DNA of 64,000 nt from an uncultured Acidimicrobiales bacterium (GCA_937922785.1 CALAJQ010000036.1:1-64000); one strand, 5' to 3'. Shown: positions 18,508-28,141, counted from the stretch's first letter. Notes: generated by a model not told the origin, from the sequence alone. Numbers and translations are program-made.

Positions 18508-18855
18508 ATGGCAATGACGGTCGACCAGTGGTTCGCCGAAACTAACAACCCAATGGCAGGGGTCATGCAGGCCGTGCGGGCGATCATCCTCGAAGACGAG
18601 GACATTACTGAGACCGTCAAGTACCGGGCACCAGCGTTCGAGTACGACGGCATCATGTGTTATTTCAACTGGTCAGCCAAGAAGCGGGCCAGCCTCATCT
18701 TCCCGTCGGGGCGATCGATACCGGGTGAGTTTGAGCACTTCGAGGACGGCTCCAACCTGCAACGCATGATGTACTTCGACAGCCTCGACGACGTGGCCGC
18801 GAAGGCCGACGCGCTGCGAGAAGTAGTCGGCGCATACGTCTTCCAACACTCGTGA
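18508..18855 (+). CDS. DUF1801 / YdhG-like protein
   Basis: ATG 18508 (ATGGCAATGACG) is chosen over the upstream frame because the family N-terminus is TVDQWFAE. The 115-residue product has the DUF1801 pattern: AVRAIILEDEDITETVKYRAPAF, then GIMCYFNW, KKRASLIFPSGRSIPG, and a C-terminal helix AAKADALREVVGAYV. Family members such as frataxin-like YdhG have been proposed as iron chaperones, but this is uncertain. Cytoplasmic. The gene begins 6 bases after the small membrane protein stop. Confidence 0.8.
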   Translation: MAMTVDQWFAETNNPMAGVMQAVRAIILEDEDITETVKYRAPAFEYDGIMCYFNWSAKKRASLIFPSGRSIPGEFEHFEDGSNLQRMMYFDSLDDVAAKADALREVVGAYVFQHS

Positions 18856-18911
18856 GGGTCAATAGCGCGCTGGCTGTCACGGATTTTGGCCGCTGAGGGC
18901 TTTACTTATAT

Positions 18912-19220
18912 ATGGCATTCAAATCGTTTCTTAAGAACTCGGGTCCATTCCGATTGGTCCGTGCCATCCGGTGGCCGTGGCAGTCCAAGTCGGCCCGGAG
19001 CACCGAGCACTTCGCCGACGTTGCTGACCGCTTGGCCGAGAGCCGTGGAGACAACGTCACGGCGCTGCCCGCTGACCGCAGCAAGTCATCGATCGAAAAC
19101 GTCGCCGCAGCAGCCAAGGACTACGGCATCAGCATCTTTAGTGGCGAAAGCGACTCGATGGGTAAGGCTGCAGGTGGCTATCGAGCGTCACGAAAACGAA
19201 GAGATCGCAAACGAAGCTAA
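18912..19220 (+). CDS. Basic small protein, doubtful
   Basis: 102 residues from ATG 18912. It has an N-terminal basic/aromatic stretch (FKSFLKNSGPFRLVRAI), an acidic middle (TEHFADVADRLAESRGDN) and a strongly basic end (RASRKRRDRKRS). A 19-bp motif shared with two other places in the window falls inside it and reads AAKDYG. I recognise no family; composition alone does not distinguish a real protein from a chance frame. It lies between the DUF1801 gene and the large BTAD regulator. Confidence 0.35.
   Translation: MAFKSFLKNSGPFRLVRAIRWPWQSKSARSTEHFADVADRLAESRGDNVTALPADRSKSSIENVAAAAKDYGISIFSGESDSMGKAAGGYRASRKRRDRKRS
19110..19128 (+). repeat. 19-bp recurrent motif, copy 2 of 3
   Basis: GCAGCCAAGGACTACGGCA. 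It differs from the copies at 8788 and 36335 only at position 9, and the sequence just upstream also resembles that of copy 1. Confidence 0.5.
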
Positions 19221-19345
19221 TCGCTTTCCAGGGACCGGCTTCGAGCGTCGGTGGCCAGCATGAATAGGCAACGGTTCGGCTTGGATTATGCTCGCTTAAG
19301 CGCGGGTACCCGCTCTAAACAAAAGGCATGAGGGGGTAGCCGAAA

Positions 19346-22300
19346 TTGTTTGACACCGGGGTTTCAGTCAACGTGCGAGTTGACGTGCTTGGACCGTTCA
19401 GACTGATCATTGACGGCGTCGAAGTTGCGGTGTCTCGTCCGCAGGTTCGCACGGTAATGGCCTACCTAGCGTCGGTGCAGGATTCGGTTTCAACCGGCGT
19501 CCTGGTTGAGGCCTTGTGGCCCAACGCCATCCCTGCTGACCCCGCCGCCGCACTTCGAACGGTCTTGTCTCGAACCCGTTCGGCCCTGGGCGTCTACTCA
19601 GACCGGCTTGAGGGAACTGGTGACAGCTACTTCTTGGCTGTCGATTCGGACTGGGCGGAAATGTCTCGACTTCGGGAACGGGCCAAAGGCGGCCGCCGGG
19701 CCGAAGACCTACCAGTTCTGGAGCAGGCCCATCAGTTGTGGCGCGGCGAGCCCTTCAGCGGAGCAATTGACTCGCCCGAGATGGACACAAGGCGCGCAGT
19801 TGCTGGACAGTCGTTAGCGTCGGTTCGCCGCACGCTGCTTGGTGCTTATGCCATCGCCGAGCGATACACCGAGGCAGTTGAACTAGGTGTTGAGGTTCTG
19901 AAAGACACACCAGAAGATGAGCACATCGCCTGTGTGGTGGCCCGCTCCCTAGCCCTAAGCGGTCGAAAAACTCAAGGCATCAAGGTGCTCGAGCAGACCA
20001 GATTGGAGCTTCGGGAAAGAGGACTTGACGTCTCACCAGCGCTGGCCCAGACCGAAAGCGAGATCCTCCAAGGCGCAACTGACCTAGCACTGGAGGAAAG
20101 GCACGCCGGATCGCCACCCGGATCCGGCCACTTCGTCGGGCGCGAAGCTGAGTTAGCAAAACTTGTTCACCTGCCACCTAAGTCAACCGTGCTGGTTGAG
20201 GGGGAGACGGGTATTGGGAAAACCTCGTTGCTAGGCCGTTACCAGGCTGTGCTGGCTGACCAAGGAGTTCCCGTCGTAACCGCCACAGCTTCGGCCAGCG
20301 CAGGAGCTCCCATGCAAGTGTTTCGAGAACTGGCCAGTGCCTTTATAGATATGGACGCAGACCTAGCGGAGGAACAGCGGGGCCCGCTTTCGATGTTGTT
20401 GCCTGAACGGGTGAAGGGCGACAACCGTCCCTCCACTCGAGAATCACTAGTGGCAGGCACCGTCAATTTCATTGCCGCTCGGGCCGAGAGCGTTGATGCG
20501 GTGGTCATCGTTGAGGACGCCCAGTGGCTGGACACAGCCTCGTCGCTGGCGTTGCGTCAACTAATCGAGTCGGATCGATGTCGGATCGTGCTGACGTCTA
20601 GGCCCGGTCACACAGAGCGGATTCTCGGGAACGCGAGAGACCGAGTGCAGATCGTAAGTCTTGGCCCCCTATCGCCCAGCGAGTGTGATTCGGTTGTGCT
20701 CAGCGCCTTGCCGACGGCATCGAGCGATCAGACCGCGCGCTACCACGAGCGGAGTGGCGGAAATCCTTTCTTCCTTCACATGCTTATTGATCTGGCCCAG
20801 CAAGAACTAGAGGTCGATGACGCGTTGCCGCCGGTAGTGCTTGTGGCTGTGCAACAGCGGCTTGAGGCGTTGAGCCGTGATGCCCGCCAAGTTCTTCAAG
20901 CCGCATCGGTGGTGGGTTTGGAGTTCAGCGCTTCAGTTCTTGACGAGCTTGACCATCGGGCCGAGGCCGGCCTGAGGGAGGCTAAAGGAGCGGGCCTTGT
21001 GCACGAGACCGGTGAGGTTGGCGTGGTCACATTTAGGCACGCCATTGTTGCCGATGCCGCTTACCAGTTGTTAGGCGAAGGCGACCGTGTTGCTCTTCAT
21101 GACCAGGTGGGCCGCGTTCTTGAAGCCTTCGGTGAAGAACCCATGACTGTGTGGCCTCACTGTCGGCAGGCGTCGTCGCTTGATGCCTGGCGGGCGATCG
21201 AGTTTGCCGGAAGGTCAGCGAACCAACACCTTGATGCTTATGACTGGGACGGAGCGCTGGAGGCTGCGTCGTGGGGGCTGGACTACCACGCAAGTTTTGA
21301 TGCTGACGACTTCGGTTCGCCCCACAAACTGGTGGTAGCCAAAGCCCGCGCCCAGCTGGCGCTTGGTATTCCGAACAGTCATCTCTTGCTGATCGACGGC
21401 GCTTGTCGGGCTCGCAAACACGGCGATGATGACACGCTAATTACGTCGGTTATCGAACTCTGCAACAGCGGATCCGTCGCCCTGACTGGTATCGAAATGG
21501 CACCGGTGAAGGAGCTGATCGAGGCGGCGCTTGCCAGCAATGTGGAGGACAGCCGCCTTCTTGAAGTGAAGGCCGCCGCGGCCCGAGCCTTTGTGTATTC
21601 CGAACACGGTGAGTATGGCCAGCGGCTTTATGCCGAAGCGTTCGCCAAGTTCGACCAGTGTGACCGTCGGGTTCAGGAACTGATCTTGCGTAACAGCGAG
21701 GCCGGTTTGTCGAACCCTGCCGACTTCGACCTGGCTCAAAGCGCCACCACTCGGCTTAGTAAAGCCGCCGACTTGAACCCTGAGCTGCGCTGGCTTGCCC
21801 GCTGGTTCCAGTTTCGAGATGCCTTGATCAACGCCGATGGTGACCGGCTGGCGTGGGGCCTTCGTGACCTCTGGGCGTTGTCGACCGGAGCCGAACGCAG
21901 GCACGCGTTCGTGGTGCTTGGTCAGACGTTCGATATGGATATGCAACGCTCGTGGGCGGCTGCAACTATGTCGCTAATTCACGAAGACTTCGACCTGGCC
22001 GAGGCGTGCGCCAACCAGGCGCTTGAAACCGGCATGAAGCAGCTGGCCATTCGTGACGATGGTTTCGGAGAGGGCTGGGTGACTGCCTCCTACGGTCTAC
22101 TGCTGCTGGCGATCCGTCACGGGCAAGGCCGGCTAGCGGAGTTGGTTGAGGTGGTGGAAACCGATGCGCCACTGGTTCCAGCCTGGAATGTTGCGATCGT
22201 CATCACAAACTTTGCTGCCGGCAACATGGACCGGGCCCGAGCGGAACTGGAGCCGTTGGTTGCCAACAACTTCGCCGCGCTAGTCCCGGACCCAACGTGG

Positions 22301-22582
22301 ACCGCCGCTACTTTCTTGCTGGCCGAACCAGTCATCGAACTGATGGACCTCACCGTGGTTGAACAGCTTTATCGGCTTGTCGAGCCTTACTCAGACCGGA
22401 TGAGCTACAGCGGTTTGTGTACGTTCGGGCCGATGTCGCAAGCTCTTGCGACGCTTGCTGACGCGCTCGGATGGCCCGACGTTGCTAGTAGACATCGCTC
22501 CGATGCAGGCCAAATGACCCAGAACCTGAGAGAACGTTCGCAGTGGGGTTTTGACGAGCTGCGCAACAATCACAAGCCCTAA
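19346..22582 (+). CDS. Large BTAD transcriptional regulator with AAA/STAND-type ATPase and TPR-like C-terminus
   Basis: 1078 residues from a TTG with AGGGGG about ten bases upstream. Domains in order: an OmpR-like winged helix (about 10-90, VDVLGPFRLIIDGVEV, VLVEALWPNA), BTAD (about 95-245, HQLWRGEPFSG), an ATPase starting with HFVGREAELAKL near 257, with Walker A GETGIGKT near 286 and Walker B VVIVEDAQWLD near 386, and then about 450 residues of helical repeats (EAASWGLDYHASFDADD). This is the AfsR-like/LAL-like architecture without a LuxR C-terminus. It senses ATP-driven oligomerisation and activates nearby genes. It lies 145 bases upstream of the surface-protein operon at 22728, its likely target. 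Confidence 0.9.
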   Translation: MFDTGVSVNVRVDVLGPFRLIIDGVEVAVSRPQVRTVMAYLASVQDSVSTGVLVEALWPNAIPADPAAALRTVLSRTRSALGVYSDRLEGTGDSYFLAVDSDWAEMSRLRERAKGGRRAEDLPVLEQAHQLWRGEPFSGAIDSPEMDTRRAVAGQSLASVRRTLLGAYAIAERYTEAVELGVEVLKDTPEDEHIACVVARSLALSGRKTQGIKVLEQTRLELRERGLDVSPALAQTESEILQGATDLALEERHAGSPPGSGHFVGREAELAKLVHLPPKSTVLVEGETGIGKTSLLGRYQAVLADQGVPVVTATASASAGAPMQVFRELASAFIDMDADLAEEQRGPLSMLLPERVKGDNRPSTRESLVAGTVNFIAARAESVDAVVIVEDAQWLDTASSLALRQLIESDRCRIVLTSRPGHTERILGNARDRVQIVSLGPLSPSECDSVVLSALPTASSDQTARYHERSGGNPFFLHMLIDLAQQELEVDDALPPVVLVAVQQRLEALSRDARQVLQAASVVGLEFSASVLDELDHRAEAGLREAKGAGLVHETGEVGVVTFRHAIVADAAYQLLGEGDRVALHDQVGRVLEAFGEEPMTVWPHCRQASSLDAWRAIEFAGRSANQHLDAYDWDGALEAASWGLDYHASFDADDFGSPHKLVVAKARAQLALGIPNSHLLLIDGACRARKHGDDDTLITSVIELCNSGSVALTGIEMAPVKELIEAALASNVEDSRLLEVKAAAARAFVYSEHGEYGQRLYAEAFAKFDQCDRRVQELILRNSEAGLSNPADFDLAQSATTRLSKAADLNPELRWLARWFQFRDALINADGDRLAWGLRDLWALSTGAERRHAFVVLGQTFDMDMQRSWAAATMSLIHEDFDLAEACANQALETGMKQLAIRDDGFGEGWVTASYGLLLLAIRHGQGRLAELVEVVETDAPLVPAWNVAIVITNFAAGNMDRARAELEPLVANNFAALVPDPTWTAATFLLAEPVIELMDLTVVEQLYRLVEPYSDRMSYSGLCTFGPMSQALATLADALGWPDVASRHRSDAGQMTQNLRERSQWGFDELRNNHKP

Positions 22583-22727
22583 AAACCATATTGATATAGC
22601 TGCTCTACGGCCGCCGGAAACTCTTCGGAAACAGCCGAGGTTTACCGTCGTCGTTGACTGATGGCCGTACGTGTAGGCCTGTGTCATTGGCTTTGGCCAT
22701 TGAACATTCTTTTAGGAAAGAGCGGCA

Positions 22728-24458
22728 ATGTATCAACCCAAATGGCGACACCTCCGGCTGCAATTAGCGACGGCTGCGACCCTGGCGTGGGTCGTTGTTG
22801 GTCTTGGCGGTGCTCAGGCCGGAGCTTCGGATCTGCAGATCGACTCCGAGGTGGGTCAGCTTGTTGCCGAGTGCACAGCGAACGACGGAGTGTCGGTGTT
22901 CGGGCAGGTTTGGGACGACGCCGATGGCGATGAGCAACTTCTAAACGACGCGGGAATCGCCGGAGTTGAAGTGACGTTAGATCTGCCAAGCCTTGCCGCT
23001 ACCCAAACCGATGAACTTGGTTTCTGGGCCTACTGCATTACTGATTTCGAGCTCCTTCCCCTGACAACTCAGCTAACCGTCGCAATACCCGGGCAGCTCG
23101 AGCCCGTTACACCGGGCGTTGGTCCCGAAGACGAAGACTCCGACTTGGTGGACCGTCCAACTTCGGCAACTGCGGCAACCGTCGAGTTCCAACTGTTGAC
23201 CGAGTTTGAAGGCCGTGACCCTGAGACCGGTGAAGTTGTGGTGCCCCAATTTGAGGTTGACATCGAGCAGCGAACTCTGCGAATCGATTCTGGCTTTGGT
23301 CAACAGCGAGACTTCAACCCCTGTCCCGAATGGAGCGTCGACCTCGTCGATGCTGACCCCGAGGGTGACTGGGATAGCGACGGCATTGTCAACCGCCTTG
23401 ATTCTCTGCCTTGTGACCGGGGTATCGCCAACCCGTGTCCGGAGTGGTCAGATCAGTTGCGAGAGGTAGATCCGCTTGGTGACTGGGATGGCGATGGGAT
23501 TTCCAACATCGAAGACAATCAGCCGTGTGAAACCGAACGGCCTCCGCCCGCAAATCCGTGCGACTCTGGCAGTTCTGAGATTCCTCAGCTTGCAGCGCTT
23601 AGCCCGGCCGAAGACTGGGACAACGATGGGCTTGCCAACGGAAACGACCCGCTGCCTTGTGAAGCGGGAATCGGTAATCCGTGTCCGGACTGGAACGTGG
23701 GACTGCTTGAGTTCGAGCCCAACACCGATTGGGACGGCGACGGGGAACCCAACTCGCTAGACCCGCTTCCTTGTGATGTTGGAGTGCCCAGCCCATGCCC
23801 TGATGTCAACGATCTGTGGATCGAACAAGACCCTGGCGGTGACTGGGACGACGATGGGTTGTTTAACAGCGACGACCCAAACCCGTGCGTGCCAGTTCAG
23901 CCGAATCCTTGTCCGAACTGGACCGCAGATCTTGTTGAGAATGACCCCCTGGGGAACTGGGATGGTGACTCGATTCTTAACATCGAAGACGAGGCGCCGT
24001 GTGATGCTGTCGCTGCGCCAGATCCTTGCCCGAACTGGACAACACAGTTGGTTGACGAAGAGCCGTTGGCCGATTGGGACGAAGATGGCATTTACAACCT
24101 TGAAGACACCGAGCCTTGTGGTGTGAGACCTGGTCCGTGTGGGACCGAGGGCGCCGACGCTTGCCCGGATCCTTGTTTGGAACCGACTGCTGAACAGATT
24201 GAACTGGATCAGCTCGGTGACTGGGATGGCGACGGCGCATCAAATAGTGAGGATGAGGATCCTTGCGACCCAGCAGTCCCTGGGGAAAGCAGCAGCGGCG
24301 GCGGCTTTCCTTGGGGACCATGGGGCCCACTGGTAGCAGTGGCTGCGGTAGTAGGCGGGGGCGGTATCGCGTTGACCGGCCGAGGCGACGACGAGTTGCC
24401 CCAAGAGAAGAAAAAGAAGAAGCCCAAGGCGAAGATCACGGGCATCGACCTCTCATGA
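22728..24458 (+). CDS. Surface protein: SdrD-B-like domain plus eight Trp/Asp/Cys repeats, C-terminal anchor
   Basis: 576 residues, ATG after AGGAAAG. A signal peptide (basic, then LATAATLAWVVVGLGGAQAGA) is followed by an SdrD-B-like domain (about 50-170, SVFGQVWDDADGDEQLLNDAG, GIAGVEVTLDL). Then come eight repeats of about 38 residues, each NPCP-W-...-DWD-x-DG-x-x-N...-PC, resembling thrombospondin type 3 calcium-binding loops: DxDxDG acidic loops and one Cys pair per unit. A Gly/Ser/Pro stretch leads to a hydrophobic C-terminal helix (WGPLVAVAAVVGGGGIALT) and a Lys-rich tail (EKKKKKPKAK), i.e. a type I membrane topology or cell-wall tether. First gene of the operon ending at 32634. Confidence 0.85.
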   Translation: MYQPKWRHLRLQLATAATLAWVVVGLGGAQAGASDLQIDSEVGQLVAECTANDGVSVFGQVWDDADGDEQLLNDAGIAGVEVTLDLPSLAATQTDELGFWAYCITDFELLPLTTQLTVAIPGQLEPVTPGVGPEDEDSDLVDRPTSATAATVEFQLLTEFEGRDPETGEVVVPQFEVDIEQRTLRIDSGFGQQRDFNPCPEWSVDLVDADPEGDWDSDGIVNRLDSLPCDRGIANPCPEWSDQLREVDPLGDWDGDGISNIEDNQPCETERPPPANPCDSGSSEIPQLAALSPAEDWDNDGLANGNDPLPCEAGIGNPCPDWNVGLLEFEPNTDWDGDGEPNSLDPLPCDVGVPSPCPDVNDLWIEQDPGGDWDDDGLFNSDDPNPCVPVQPNPCPNWTADLVENDPLGNWDGDSILNIEDEAPCDAVAAPDPCPNWTTQLVDEEPLADWDEDGIYNLEDTEPCGVRPGPCGTEGADACPDPCLEPTAEQIELDQLGDWDGDGASNSEDEDPCDPAVPGESSSGGGFPWGPWGPLVAVAAVVGGGGIALTGRGDDELPQEKKKKKPKAKITGIDLS

Positions 24459-24485
24459 AGTTGCCCCACGAAGAAAGAGCATCAA

Positions 24486-25691
24486 ATGTCTGACAATCAA
24501 GAAACGAGCGTTGCGCTAGGCGGCTGCGACGAAGAGGGCAACCGCGTGTTGCGAATGGTGTCGGTACTCGAACCGTCTTCGCCGTCGGACAAGATCCAAT
24601 GGGTTCTGGACGGAGAACCGCTTGGCTCACCGATGTCGCCTGGCGAGCTGTCGGTGAAAGTACCCGGTGATGGGCAAGTCCATCTGCTGGAACTACGGGT
24701 GCTCTCGCCCTCAGGTGTGGATGGAGATAGGGCCGAGATCAAGTTTCCACTTTGCAGCAGTCAGGTTGTCGGCCATATTCGTTCGGTCGACTTCGCCGAG
24801 CGGCAAGACGACGGATCGATTCCTGTTCGCCTAATCTCCAAGGTCGAACCTGAGGGCACCGAGGCGACGGTGCAGTGGCACGTCGATGGCGAGCCTATCG
24901 AGGGACCTGTCTCGGCCGGGACCCTCACGACTTCTATCTCACTAGCAGGCGGCATACACAGCTTTGAGCTGAAGGTGATCGAACCCGAGGGTGCTAAAGG
25001 AGATATCGAAGAAGTAGAAGTCCCAGGTGTGCAGGTAAATGCGCGAATTGCTGTCGCCGAATTCTCGGAGGGTGACGAGATTCCCGAACCCCGCATGGCA
25101 GTCGCAATGGCTGACGGCGCGACGGCTGATCGAGTCCGAGCCGCCCAGGCGACGAGGGATCGGGCTGCATTAGTTGGCCGTAATGACGACGTGGCCGCCG
25201 AGGTGTCTAGACATGAGGCCGATGACCCAGCCGCTCTAGCTCAGCAAAAGCAAGATGCAGCGGAACCAGAACCAGACATCTTGATTGCAATTGATTCTGC
25301 GACCTTCCAGGGAAAGGGCACAACGGCATTTCTTCTGGCCGACAAGGTGAAGCTGGAGGTTGAGTCATCGGGTCGGACGGGGGATGCCCAATGGTCCCTC
25401 GATGGTGTCAATCTTGGTGGGCCAGTGAATACTCCTGGAGCCCACGTCTTCTCGATACCGGCCAATGGTAAGACGGCTGCAGAGCTAAAGGTTCGACTAC
25501 TCCCATCGCAGCACCAGCCTCCACAAGACCCCTCCAGTCCACAAATAAACGTGGCGAAGACAATTATCGATGTCCCGGGCACGCCCAGAGCGGACCAAGC
25601 GATATCTACCGATAGCGGGAGTTTCGTAAACGCACAGGCAGTCTTTGTTGGAGGCTGCATCTACTCAGGAGAGGCAATTGAACATGTCTAG
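24486..25691 (+). CDS. Unknown protein with three WxxDGxPxGxP modules
   Basis: 401 residues, 27 bases after the surface-protein gene. No signal peptide or membrane helix. Three modules of about 80 residues, starting near residues 10, 90 and 265, each contain the pattern QW-x-x-DG-x-P/N-x-G-x-P and end in hydrophobic strands (HLLELRVLSPSG, HSFELKVIEPEG, AAELKVRLLPS), which suggests an Ig-like or PKD-like beta sandwich. Between the second and third modules is an Ala/Asp/Arg-rich helical linker (ADRVRAAQATRDRAALVG). I know no family with this module. The stop overlaps the next gene start by 8 bases. Exported or cytoplasmic location is unresolved. Confidence 0.75.
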   Translation: MSDNQETSVALGGCDEEGNRVLRMVSVLEPSSPSDKIQWVLDGEPLGSPMSPGELSVKVPGDGQVHLLELRVLSPSGVDGDRAEIKFPLCSSQVVGHIRSVDFAERQDDGSIPVRLISKVEPEGTEATVQWHVDGEPIEGPVSAGTLTTSISLAGGIHSFELKVIEPEGAKGDIEEVEVPGVQVNARIAVAEFSEGDEIPEPRMAVAMADGATADRVRAAQATRDRAALVGRNDDVAAEVSRHEADDPAALAQQKQDAAEPEPDILIAIDSATFQGKGTTAFLLADKVKLEVESSGRTGDAQWSLDGVNLGGPVNTPGAHVFSIPANGKTAAELKVRLLPSQHQPPQDPSSPQINVAKTIIDVPGTPRADQAISTDSGSFVNAQAVFVGGCIYSGEAIEHV

Positions 25692-28044
25692 CAGTCAATC
25701 GAAAACAGCTGGCCCGACTCACAAAGTACGACTGACAGCGGATGGCGTTAACGCCACGAAGGGCCAGTGGCACATGGACGGTGTACCACTCGGTTCGCCG
25801 GTTGGCCCACCGTTCACCCTGGAGACAGTTGTCCCATCCGACGGTAAGAAGCACAGCTTTGCCATTGCCCCGGTTAACGGAATGCAGATGGCCGCCAATG
25901 CCAATAGTCGAGTGTTTCTCGGCGATGAGGCGGCGACGGTGCGCGCTCTGGCGCCGATTTGTGGACTAAGTGATGGGAGAGGCGAAGTGTTGGCTCGCCA
26001 CACTGTTGGTGGCTGCAATGGCAAGGATGCCTTAAGTCAGGGCGACCACAACTTCCGAACCGTCACTCTGGAGTGTGATGCGAATCTTCCTGGCGGTGTG
26101 TTCGTCGAGTGGTTTCGAGATGGAACGTCGATAGCAATCGCAAGGAGCGACGGGCCGCCAGTTATCGACGACAGTTGTCCCATAGGCCCGACAGCTCGAA
26201 CAGTAACTTACGGCTTGGTTAATCACGGGCCGATCAGCGCACCGCCGGTCGGCAACGGCGGGCAGCAATCGGTCGCAACTCCAAAGTACGACGACGAGGT
26301 TTCATTACAGATTGAGCCCTGCACCCTCGAGATCGTCGTGAAGAACCACGCTTTCAAATCTTGCGGATTCGACTCGAAGGCGACACATGAGTTTGAGTTG
26401 GCGGTCGCCGGCGATCACCCGACATGCTCTGTGAATTGTGACAGAACAGACGTCGAGTGGGTCGGCTCTGCGGTAGCACCTGGAACGGTCGAACTAAGGA
26501 TCCCCGGAGTTCAGGTCCACGAAAAGGTTGGGTTTAGTGCTCTTGCCTCGCCAGGGATCTACAAGCCCAGCTCAGTCTTCAAGTTCAAGAGTGAGATTTG
26601 CGGTGCCTGGCCCACTGCTACTGACGCCACAAAATCGGCACCTGCCAAGGGCTGTTTGAGTCATACCTCGACAGTCGGTGATCTAAAGACCAGCAATTAT
26701 CAGGACTTTTCGGACTATGTCTACGCACAAAAGTCGGGCCCGCTCGTCAAGGTATCGAACCCATTCATCGTGAACACGGTACCTAAGCGTGTGACCGCCG
26801 CACCAAGGCATCCTCTCCGAGTAAAGCCGGGCAATCTGGACATAGCAGCTTTGCGTCAGCGCCTCGACGACCGCAAGTTCTGGGAGGGATTGCTAGATCC
26901 CGCATTGCATCCCAAGCCCGCGGGCTCCTACGGCCAAAATCTCTACTTCACAAATGGCGTATTCACCTCTTACGAGCTCGCCAAGAAGATAGCTGCATTG
27001 GTAGGTGAGTTCTACAAATCGCCATGCCGACTTGTTTACAACGAGCTGGAGATGCCAGCCAAGGTAACTGATCTAATGCAGGTGGCTGATTCGATCGATT
27101 TTGGCGATCTCATGCCGTTTGCCAATTTCCAACCCAAGGACCTGGTGCCCAACGGCAGTGCGTTCAAAAAACTTGCGGGCGATGTGCAGGAGCTGTCCCG
27201 ACTTCTCAAAGCGGTAAAGGACCTGGTCCAATGGACGAAGTCTGGGGCCGTCAAATGGATCAACGACGAGAGTGAAGCGGCCGAGACTGCTTGGGACTAC
27301 GCCTGGACTCTGAACGGACCAGGTACTCCTAACCACCCCGGGCCACTTTATGATCGGCCGTTAGGTAAGACCGATAACGGCGCAGTCGAAGCGTTGGCTT
27401 ACGTGGCCATTCTATATCTCGCTTGGCAGGACGATAGTGAAGTCGGAATCGTCGGCACCTCTCACGGGAGCCTTGTAACCGCTAAGGCCACAATGGCATT
27501 TGGCTACGCGTTCCCGATGGCGATTCCGTGGATGCAGCGCAAAGTTCGGATGGCGCACGCAGGATGTGTCGTGCACCGCAGCCGGCTTCCGCTACTCACT
27601 GAGCTTCTAAATAATTATGATGCTCACGCCGATGTGACGGACCCTTTCGCCACGGTCTTCGGTGGCCATGATCGTAAAAAGCTGGAGTCCTACTACGACT
27701 TCAAGTTCAAAGGGGGCGAAGCGCCAGCGCTATCTCGGTTGAGAAGCCTTGACGATCCGTCCAGTCGCGCGAAGACCTCAGCGGAAGACATGCACAAGTG
27801 GTTTATGCGTGGCTGGTTGCCGTTCATGGCTTCCCCGGTAGCGCCGCTTGATGCAATAGTCGCAAGCCATAACCCGCTGGTCGGTTGGAACAAAGAAACG
27901 CGCGACGAGCTCAAAGCGGGACTAGCCAAATTCAAAACCTACGGACCGATTGTCGGTCTGAGTCACTACCACTCAATAGAGAAGAACTACTTCCTTCTAA
28001 AGGGATCTGACCGGCATTTCTCCAACAAGAACTTTTTCCGGTAG
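25684..28044 (+). CDS. Putative alpha/beta-hydrolase with an N-terminal WxxDGxPxGxP module
   Basis: ATG 25684 overlaps the previous stop, so the two genes are coupled; 786 residues. Residues about 15-80 are one more copy of the WxxDGxPxGxP module (GQWHMDGVPLGSP). Residues about 110-330 are a Cys-rich beta region (CTLEIVVKNHAFKSCGF, CSVNCDRTDVEW). The C-terminal 450 residues hold a hydrolase-like GTSHGSL elbow (Ser593), a DPFATVF acid candidate near residue 652, and LSHYHSIEKNY with histidines near 761-763, giving a plausible Ser-Asp-His triad. Length, fold and neighbours suggest a surface or periplasm-facing esterase, but no signal peptide is visible. Assignment as a hydrolase is an inference from the elbow. 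Confidence 0.6.
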   Translation: MSSSQSKTAGPTHKVRLTADGVNATKGQWHMDGVPLGSPVGPPFTLETVVPSDGKKHSFAIAPVNGMQMAANANSRVFLGDEAATVRALAPICGLSDGRGEVLARHTVGGCNGKDALSQGDHNFRTVTLECDANLPGGVFVEWFRDGTSIAIARSDGPPVIDDSCPIGPTARTVTYGLVNHGPISAPPVGNGGQQSVATPKYDDEVSLQIEPCTLEIVVKNHAFKSCGFDSKATHEFELAVAGDHPTCSVNCDRTDVEWVGSAVAPGTVELRIPGVQVHEKVGFSALASPGIYKPSSVFKFKSEICGAWPTATDATKSAPAKGCLSHTSTVGDLKTSNYQDFSDYVYAQKSGPLVKVSNPFIVNTVPKRVTAAPRHPLRVKPGNLDIAALRQRLDDRKFWEGLLDPALHPKPAGSYGQNLYFTNGVFTSYELAKKIAALVGEFYKSPCRLVYNELEMPAKVTDLMQVADSIDFGDLMPFANFQPKDLVPNGSAFKKLAGDVQELSRLLKAVKDLVQWTKSGAVKWINDESEAAETAWDYAWTLNGPGTPNHPGPLYDRPLGKTDNGAVEALAYVAILYLAWQDDSEVGIVGTSHGSLVTAKATMAFGYAFPMAIPWMQRKVRMAHAGCVVHRSRLPLLTELLNNYDAHADVTDPFATVFGGHDRKKLESYYDFKFKGGEAPALSRLRSLDDPSSRAKTSAEDMHKWFMRGWLPFMASPVAPLDAIVASHNPLVGWNKETRDELKAGLAKFKTYGPIVGLSHYHSIEKNYFLLKGSDRHFSNKNFFR

Positions 28045-28141
28045 CCCATGGCTGAGTCGAGAATTGTGACGAGGTCGGGTAGCGCGAGATCGTCCAGATC
28101 GGTAAGCGGATGTCAGACACATTCGAAATGGAGCAACAACA

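Noticed and set aside
18880-19260. Alternative frame reading VAIERHENEEIANEANRF near 19170
   Set aside because: Protein-like only over a short stretch, with no start; could be part of a broken gene but cannot be supported.
23476-24336. Several plus- and minus-strand frames inside the repeat region of the surface protein
   Set aside because: They exist because the repeats have few stop codons in other frames; the annotated frame has a signal peptide, regular repeats and a C-terminal anchor.
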